Positions 58,656 to 64,000 of a stretch of 64,000 bases of DNA are shown piece by piece. The first letter of the stretch is position 1, and each line of letters starts with the position of its first letter. The notes beneath the pieces were generated by a model. It ran no database searches and had not been told where the DNA came from. It saw nothing but the letters and a program-made list of their open reading frames with translations. The position numbers were made by a program, and so were the translations under genes. Source of the stretch: Colius striatus (Eukaryota > Chordata > Aves > Coliiformes > Coliidae); assembly GCF_028858725.1 (NCBI RefSeq), contig NC_084766.1:25527001-25591000 (forward strand). Reading direction: 5' to 3'.

Positions 58656-61600
58656 CAACAGTTGTGGGTTCTGCATTTGTCTGGTCTGTGTGTCTGGTAG
58701 AGCTGGTACCTGAGTCTCATGCCTGCCTTGAAAATGGAAGGTGCAAGCTGTGTAACTGACCAGGCATCAGCTGAGGGTCAGCACAGAGGCCAGAAGGAGG
58801 AAGAGTCATGAGGTTCTTCAAGGGTTGGCATGAGTCCTGAAACCTTTGGGCATCCAATGCTGTCTTCCTTGAGAGATTCTTGGGACTGCAAACAGTCCTG
58901 AGGCAATTGACAAATGGAGGTAACAGTGCTGTGCTCACAGTCATTCTCATCCACTGGGGGGATTCGGGGTTGACACTGGGTAACTCTTCATATTTGTCTT
59001 CTTGACCAGGTGGCATTTGCATGATGCTAATCTGGATCTGCCACAAGGCTTTCCTCCATCCCACTCCACCCCACCTTTCCTCCACCCCACTCTTCTGAGT
59101 GGCTTGAGTTTGCTACAGCCTATTTTTGGAGGAGACAGGAGCCCCAGAGTTCAGCCCAGGTCCTGGGCTAAAGTCCCCATCCTCAGCTACTGCATGCAGA
59201 CTCTGCTTGCTCATGAACATCCCTCAGTATCATAGAATCATTATGATTGGAAAAAACTTTTAAGATCAAGTCCAACCAGTCACCTCACACTGCCAAGCCC
59301 TTCACTAAACCATCTCCCTCAGCAACCCATCTATGTCTCTTTTGAATACCTTTAGGGATGGTGACTCCATCACCTCCCTGGGCAGCCTGTTCCAATGCTT
59401 GACAACCCTCTCAGTGAAGAAGTTCTTCCTAATGTCCAATCTAAACCTCCCCTGGTGCAACTTAAATCCATTCCCTCATGTTCTGTCATTCATTGTTGGA
59501 GAGATCAACCTCCACCTCACTACAACTCCCCTTCAGGGAGTTGTAGAGAGTGATCATATCTCCCCTCAGCCTCCTTGAGGGTGAACATCCCCAGGTCCCT
59601 CAGCCACTCCTCATCAGACTTGTTCTCCAGACCCTTCACCAGCTTCGTTGCCTATCTCTGGACATGCTCCAGCACCTCTATGTCCTTGTAGTGAGAGGCC
59701 CAAAGCTGGATACAATATTCAAGTTGGGGGCTTGCCAGCACTGAGTACAAGGAACAATCACCTCCTTGGTCCTGCTGGTCACAAGACAAGCTTGTTTCTA
59801 ACCAGCTCTATGACATGGCTGCTCAGAGAGCCTCATGGCCCAGTGGATGGTCCATGCTCATCCCTCCAGCTGGGGATATGTGTCAGATCCCTAAGGGCAG
59901 CGGCACCCCTGCATCAGCTATGTGCCTGTGCAGAGACACAGGGTCTGCAGACAAAGGGCTTTCTGGCATTAATCAACCCACTCCTACAGAGAGGGCAGCC
60001 AAACCCAACATGTACTTCTCAAAGGGCCAAACTGTATCCACAGCAAGTTTGCTCCTGCTCAAGCTGCAACAGGCAGACAATAATGTCTCCAACCACATGT
60101 AACTACAGCTAGAAAGATGTACAGGAGCTCTGAAATAATAGGTCAGCAGAAAGTAGGAAAACATGTTCAAACTTGTGTATCTGTTCCCTGGGCATTATTA
60201 GATCTCTTGTTAATGTGCAATTAAAATAATAGATAAGCACATGAAACAGATGTCACTCCTGTTGGGAGCAGGAAGAAGCCACAAGGATACGTCTTTGCTC
60301 TCTGTTTTTTTTAAGCTCCTTAACTCAAGCTGCTCTTGCCCTATACCCAAAGCTGCTTTAAGGTTGTTCAGAAACGTATCTGTAGCAGCCCAGGCTGTAT
60401 TTGGTATGCTCAGGAGCATGGCAATATGTGAAATGATGCACTGCAGCACCCTAAAACTGCCCTTCCCAACACTGCTGGTCACAACAATATTCCTGCTGTT
60501 GAGCTCTCCTGCATTTGCAGTACATGGGGGTCCCAGCAGCACAGGGGGCTCTGCGGCCAGCAGTGCCAGGGCAGCAAGCACCCAAAGCCAAAGCTGGGAC
60601 CATGGTGGGAAAGCCTCAGTGGTTTTGTCACTCCTTTTTCCCTCCTGTCTCCAGCCATGGCAAAGGGGCAATGGAGCAGGAGGGGAACCTCTGAAGAGCT
60701 ATTTTCATCTCACAATAGCTCACACTCTGCCATAGGGAGCAGGATGTGGTGCAGTTCATTGCTTTTGGACAGATGAAGAGAGTTGCTCTGGGCCTGGAGG
60801 ATCAGCAAGCCAGACCTTCTCCCCAGGCTTATAGCAGTGGATTCCTGCTTCAGATCAACATGGATTTATGCCAGCTGACAGCTTAGCTCAGTGGGGTTTC
60901 TAGGTTTCTAGGTTGTAGCTGGAATCTCCCCTGGAGGCTTCAAGTCATCTCAGCAGCTCACAGTGTTGGGAGTTGGTTGCTGCAGCCAATGCCTGCACTC
61001 CCTAAAACCACAGTAACTCCTCAGCCTGCCTTGATCTTGCTGGTGGAGCAGAGGGGTTGCAGCCAAGCTGTGGGCATCAAGTCCTCATGTTGCCAAGGGT
61101 GGCTTTGGCCAGCCCTGTCTGTATTTCCCATTGCTGCAACAAGAAGGAAACTTCATTGCCAGGAGTCAGACCTGGACTCATCCCTGTTTGGGAAGAGTTG
61201 CAAGTGTTAATTGCTCTCCAGTGATTAGTCACACCTGATCTGGGCATGTCCAGTGTGCACTCGCTGCCTTCTCCCTGCTGTGCTCTAATTTCAGGGCTAG
61301 CTGGGAACAGGAATAAAGCTCCTTTAATAACTGTGCATGGCCAAAGTGTCAGTGCCCCAGCATGTTTACAACCTCCTTTTAAATCATAACCAGACCAAAG
61401 ACATCATGTTGGGCTGCAATAGAGCCTGGAAAGGGTCTGGGGAGGCACAGAGGTCTCCTTGAAGCATCTGCAGCCCTGGCAGGTAAGCTTGGCCCACAGC
61501 TCTTCACTCAAAGGCCAGTGAAGGCTGGTGAATTGGCTGCCTATGGAGAGAGGAGCAATCAGGGTGCATGTACAAAGAGTTAATACCTGCCAGCCCACAC

Positions 61601-62190
61601 CAGCCAGCAGCAGGTGGGCAAGCTGATCCAGCCGGGTTAGGTGTGCCCAAAGTACTGCCTTGATTGAAAAATGCCAGGGCAAGAGATAAGCTGCTAGGTC
61701 AATTGTTCTTTTCTGGCTTTTCTTTAGGTGTTATCTGATAAACCTTGTTCTGCCAATGTGGCATGGAGGCTGCCTGGTACATAGGAGCGGCAGTGTACAA
61801 AGCCTCTGCTACTGCCCCAGAAACATAAGCCATATTCCCCGAGCTGTGAATTAACTCCAAGGGCTGGTGTTCACCTTCTCCTGGGGCTGAAGCGTGAGGA
61901 CATGCTGGGATTTGGCTGTGCTGTGAGATCCTCTTCACCTCGTGATGGGGCTGGCAGCAACACACAGCTGACCATCAGGCACCCTGAGTCCAGCCCCATG
62001 CTGCTGCCATCGTGTTAGTCCCTTCTTCGTGTCAAGCTCCACAGTGTGTCCTAGGTCCGAGTGAGCTGTTTGGGTTGGGGGCTCTGTGGGAGCACTGGGG
62101 AGGAGGCTGAGCAGGGACTGCAGTAACCAGGTGTGACCATGTCAATAGGGGATGAGTGCTTAGCTGCCATTGAGGTGTCTGGCTCAGAAA
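58656..62190. other. SFXN2-WBP1L intergenic region
   Basis: About 3.5 kb between the SFXN2 poly(A) site and the WBP1L CpG island. It holds one CR1 copy (59230-59810). The remaining sequence shows no gene; the 164-codon and 153-codon open frames around 60210-60735 overlap on opposite strands and match nothing I know. Confidence 0.7.
59230..59810 (-). mobile_element. CR1 LINE, 5'-truncated
   Basis: The plus strand begins TCATAGAATCATTATGATTG. It runs through the usual CR1 landmarks CCTGGGCAGCCTGTTCCAATG, AAGTTCTTCCTAATGTCCAA and GGCCCAAAGCTGGATACAAT. It is closely similar to the copy at 53999-54432 but extends further. No intact ORF remains. Confidence 0.92.
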
Positions 62191-62620
62191 CTGCTCGCGC
62201 ACCTCTCCCTTTTGCAGCACCCAGTTCTGCCCCCGGGGGTGCGCTGCACTGGGGATGCGGGACCAGGGGGCAGTACCCCCCGCTCCAGCCAGTTCCGCCA
62301 CTCGCAATATGGCCGCCGGCCCCGCGCCAGGCTCCGGCCCCGGTGCGCCACACTCAAGATGGCAGCTCCCTGCCGTTAGACCCCGCCCCTCCCGGTTCTG
62401 CCCTAAGCGGCAGAGCGCTGAGCCAATCACAGGCCAAGCGGTGCGGCGTCTGCCCAATAGGCGACCGGATGGGGCGGGTCGGGGCGCGGGGTGCCCCCTC
62501 GGCTCCCGTCCCGGGCCGCAGTCGGGCTGGGGAGGCGGGGAGCGGGGGGTGGGGGGGATGGCGAGGAGGCTCCGCGCCGCCATGGCCTTGCTGCTGCTCC
62601 AGGCCCTGCCCGAGGGGCTG
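62190..62620 (+). promoter_or_regulatory. WBP1L: WBP1L CpG-island promoter
   Basis: CpG-dense sequence ending at the first coding exon. It contains two YY1-like motifs (AATATGGCCGCC 62306-62317, AAGATGGC 62356-62363), two CCAAT boxes (62423-62427, 62454-62458) and CCCCGCCCC GC boxes near 62381. No TATA box is evident, as is usual for housekeeping promoters. Confidence 0.7.
62306..62317 (-). promoter_or_regulatory. YY1-like motif
   Basis: AATATGGCCGCC resembles the YY1 site often placed just downstream of starts in CpG-island promoters. It pairs with AAGATGGC at 62356. Confidence 0.45.
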
Positions 62621-62644
62621 TCTGCCAGCGTGGAGCCTGCCCAG
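62558..62644 (+). CDS. WBP1L: WBP1L exon 1 (signal-peptide isoform), 3' partial
   Basis: The exon has 29 codons: MARRLRAA, then the hydrophobic stretch MALLLLQALPEGLSA, then SVEPAQ and donor gtaggg. I recognise it as the N-terminus of the longer WBP1L (OPAL1) isoform, whose human form also has a charged start, a second Met, an LLLLQALP core and a similar splice position. It follows SFXN2 in the same orientation as in human. Known role: a membrane protein with PPxY motifs that binds WW domains of NEDD4-family ligases. The remaining exons lie beyond base 64000. Two in-frame ATGs exist (62558 and 62582); the second has the GCCGCCATGG context. Confidence 0.85.
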
Positions 62645-64000
62645 GTAGGGGCTGTCCTGGGGAGGCCGCCTGAGGGGGATATGGGGTCGTGCTGTGCTGG
62701 GGGCTGTGTCCGTGAGGTGAAGGGCTGGCGTGAGGGAGGTGGCCGCTGGGGTAGGAGATCAGGCAGCGCTGACAGGGGCAGGGGCTTGCAGGGGGTGCTG
62801 AGGTAAGGGGCAAGAGCCTTTGGACGGCCCTCCCGAGGTTTGGGGAGCTCCCTTGGTTTTACTGAAGCTGGAGGAGATGCAGAGACTTGAATTTAGGGGT
62901 ACTTATTTGCAGTACGGATGGAGACACAGTGTAGGGATCTAGGTGTGGGTGACAGTGCCTCTTGGAGGTGCTTGGCATGGTGGCTACAGGGCTTGGGGGG
63001 AAGGTGTTTGATGGTGGTTGACTGGAGATAATAGGGAAGATGGCCATAGTGAGGGCTGAAGATTTGGACTGGCTGGTGTGCAGACGCCTGTGGATGCAGG
63101 CACATTGTGTTCTTTGAGGACGGTGACAGGGAAGAAGGTGGCCTATGAAGGGATGGGGCTGGAAGAGGTTTGGGATGAGGTGAAGGGAGGCCATGGGACA
63201 GCTATCCAGAAGACCTGGGTCAGCAGGGAAACAGGATTTATGTGAAGCAGCACAGGCCAGGTGAGCTGGTATTTCCATGGCAGGAACAGTGGAGAGGAGG
63301 TTGAGTGCAAGCCTCTGCGCAGAGGTAAGGAAGAGGGAGTGCATTTAAAGTGGGATGGTGGGAACTAGGCCTCTGACCACCTGCTTAATACCATCTTCGT
63401 GCCTTGAAAAGGTTTTAATGAAGTTGATTCCATCTTCTTAACTTCTTTATTCTGTTTCCTGTATGTGCTGGAATGTGTACTGTTCAGATCTCCAGTGATG
63501 TATTGGGGTCTCTTGGTATATATCTGTAAACATCTGTAAACCTCTCCCACTGTGATCTGTGTAGTCTGTGTCACTTCAGAGAGGGCTGTATTAGGCCAAG
63601 CAACCTGTGCGTGGTCTGGATCTTATTGTTTGCAGAGTCGAGATGTCTTTTTCTTGTAAGATACACATTGTAGTTGTTTTGTTGAAGGTCTGAGCTAGTG
63701 AGATGCTGGTCTGTGACTGCAGGTCACAAATGCTGTGGGTTGTGTTGTGCTTAATGCCACAGGGATGCAGAAGGAGAGTGTCTGTTTTGGAAGGGGTCTA
63801 TTGAAATACTTCCTAGTGCTTCTGCAGGAAGAGGAGGTGAGGAGTTTGTCTATGACTACAGATGTTATCCCTCTTTTGAATTCCCTTCTTCTTTTCAGGG
63901 TGCTGAGAGCACCAAATTTACTTTAAAAGCTGGGTAATTCCTTGTCAGTAGTGTCATGCCAAATCTGCTTCAGCCTCGCTGAGGCTAGGGTTTGGCCATT
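62645..64000 (+). other. WBP1L: Start of WBP1L intron 1
   Basis: 1.36 kb from the donor to the window end. No further WBP1L exon, gene or repeat family was recognised. Confidence 0.75.

Noticed and set aside
60210-60735. 164- and 153-codon frames on opposite strands between SFXN2 and WBP1L
   Set aside because: They overlap antisense, no family is recognised, and no promoter or poly(A) context fits. I cannot support a gene.

Overview
The window reads as nuclear DNA of a bird. The main evidence is several CR1 retrotransposon fragments ending in the typical avian tail (ATTCTATGATTCTATG or its complement TCATAGAATCATTATG), short introns of 71-79 bp next to long ones, and CpG-island promoters. 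Four vertebrate genes lie in the order TRIM8(+), ARL3(-), SFXN2(+), WBP1L(+). As I remember it, this is the same order and orientation as human 10q24.32. I located exon boundaries by reading GT/AG sites and checking that codon phase carries across every junction.

Layout. Bases 1-14330 hold the 3' two-thirds of TRIM8: the end of a very long intron 1, then exons 2-6 and a poly(A) signal. The RING/B-box exon is not in the window. Bases 14331 to about 20880 are a TRIM8-ARL3 tail-to-tail intergenic region with a small orphan CpG-rich patch and AT-rich blocks that look like conserved regulatory elements. ARL3 runs on the minus strand from 50811 (ATG) to 24635 (stop). All six coding exons were found, giving 182 codons, the same length as human ARL3. 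A CpG island at about 50420-51140 lies head-to-head between ARL3 and SFXN2. It carries an RFX-type X-box next to the ARL3 ATG, which fits a ciliary gene. SFXN2 follows with eleven coding exons (52639-57777), encoding 322 aa as in human. Its inferred first intron contains a GGGGC tract and a 35-bp GC-rich minisatellite. WBP1L begins at 62558 with only its signal-peptide exon in view.

Functions. TRIM8 is a RING-type ubiquitin ligase, ARL3 a ciliary small GTPase, SFXN2 a mitochondrial inner-membrane sideroflexin and WBP1L a WW-domain-binding membrane protein. They do not form one pathway; they are ancient neighbours. The ARL3/SFXN2 pair probably shares a bidirectional promoter.

No clearly new biological system was found. 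The least ordinary items are the 35-bp minisatellite that keeps all six frames open beside the ARL3/SFXN2 promoter, the (GGGGC)6 tract next to it, a perfect 14-bp hairpin in TRIM8 intron 1, a multi-layer CR1 nest in ARL3 intron 5, and several unannotated candidate regulatory blocks between TRIM8 and ARL3.
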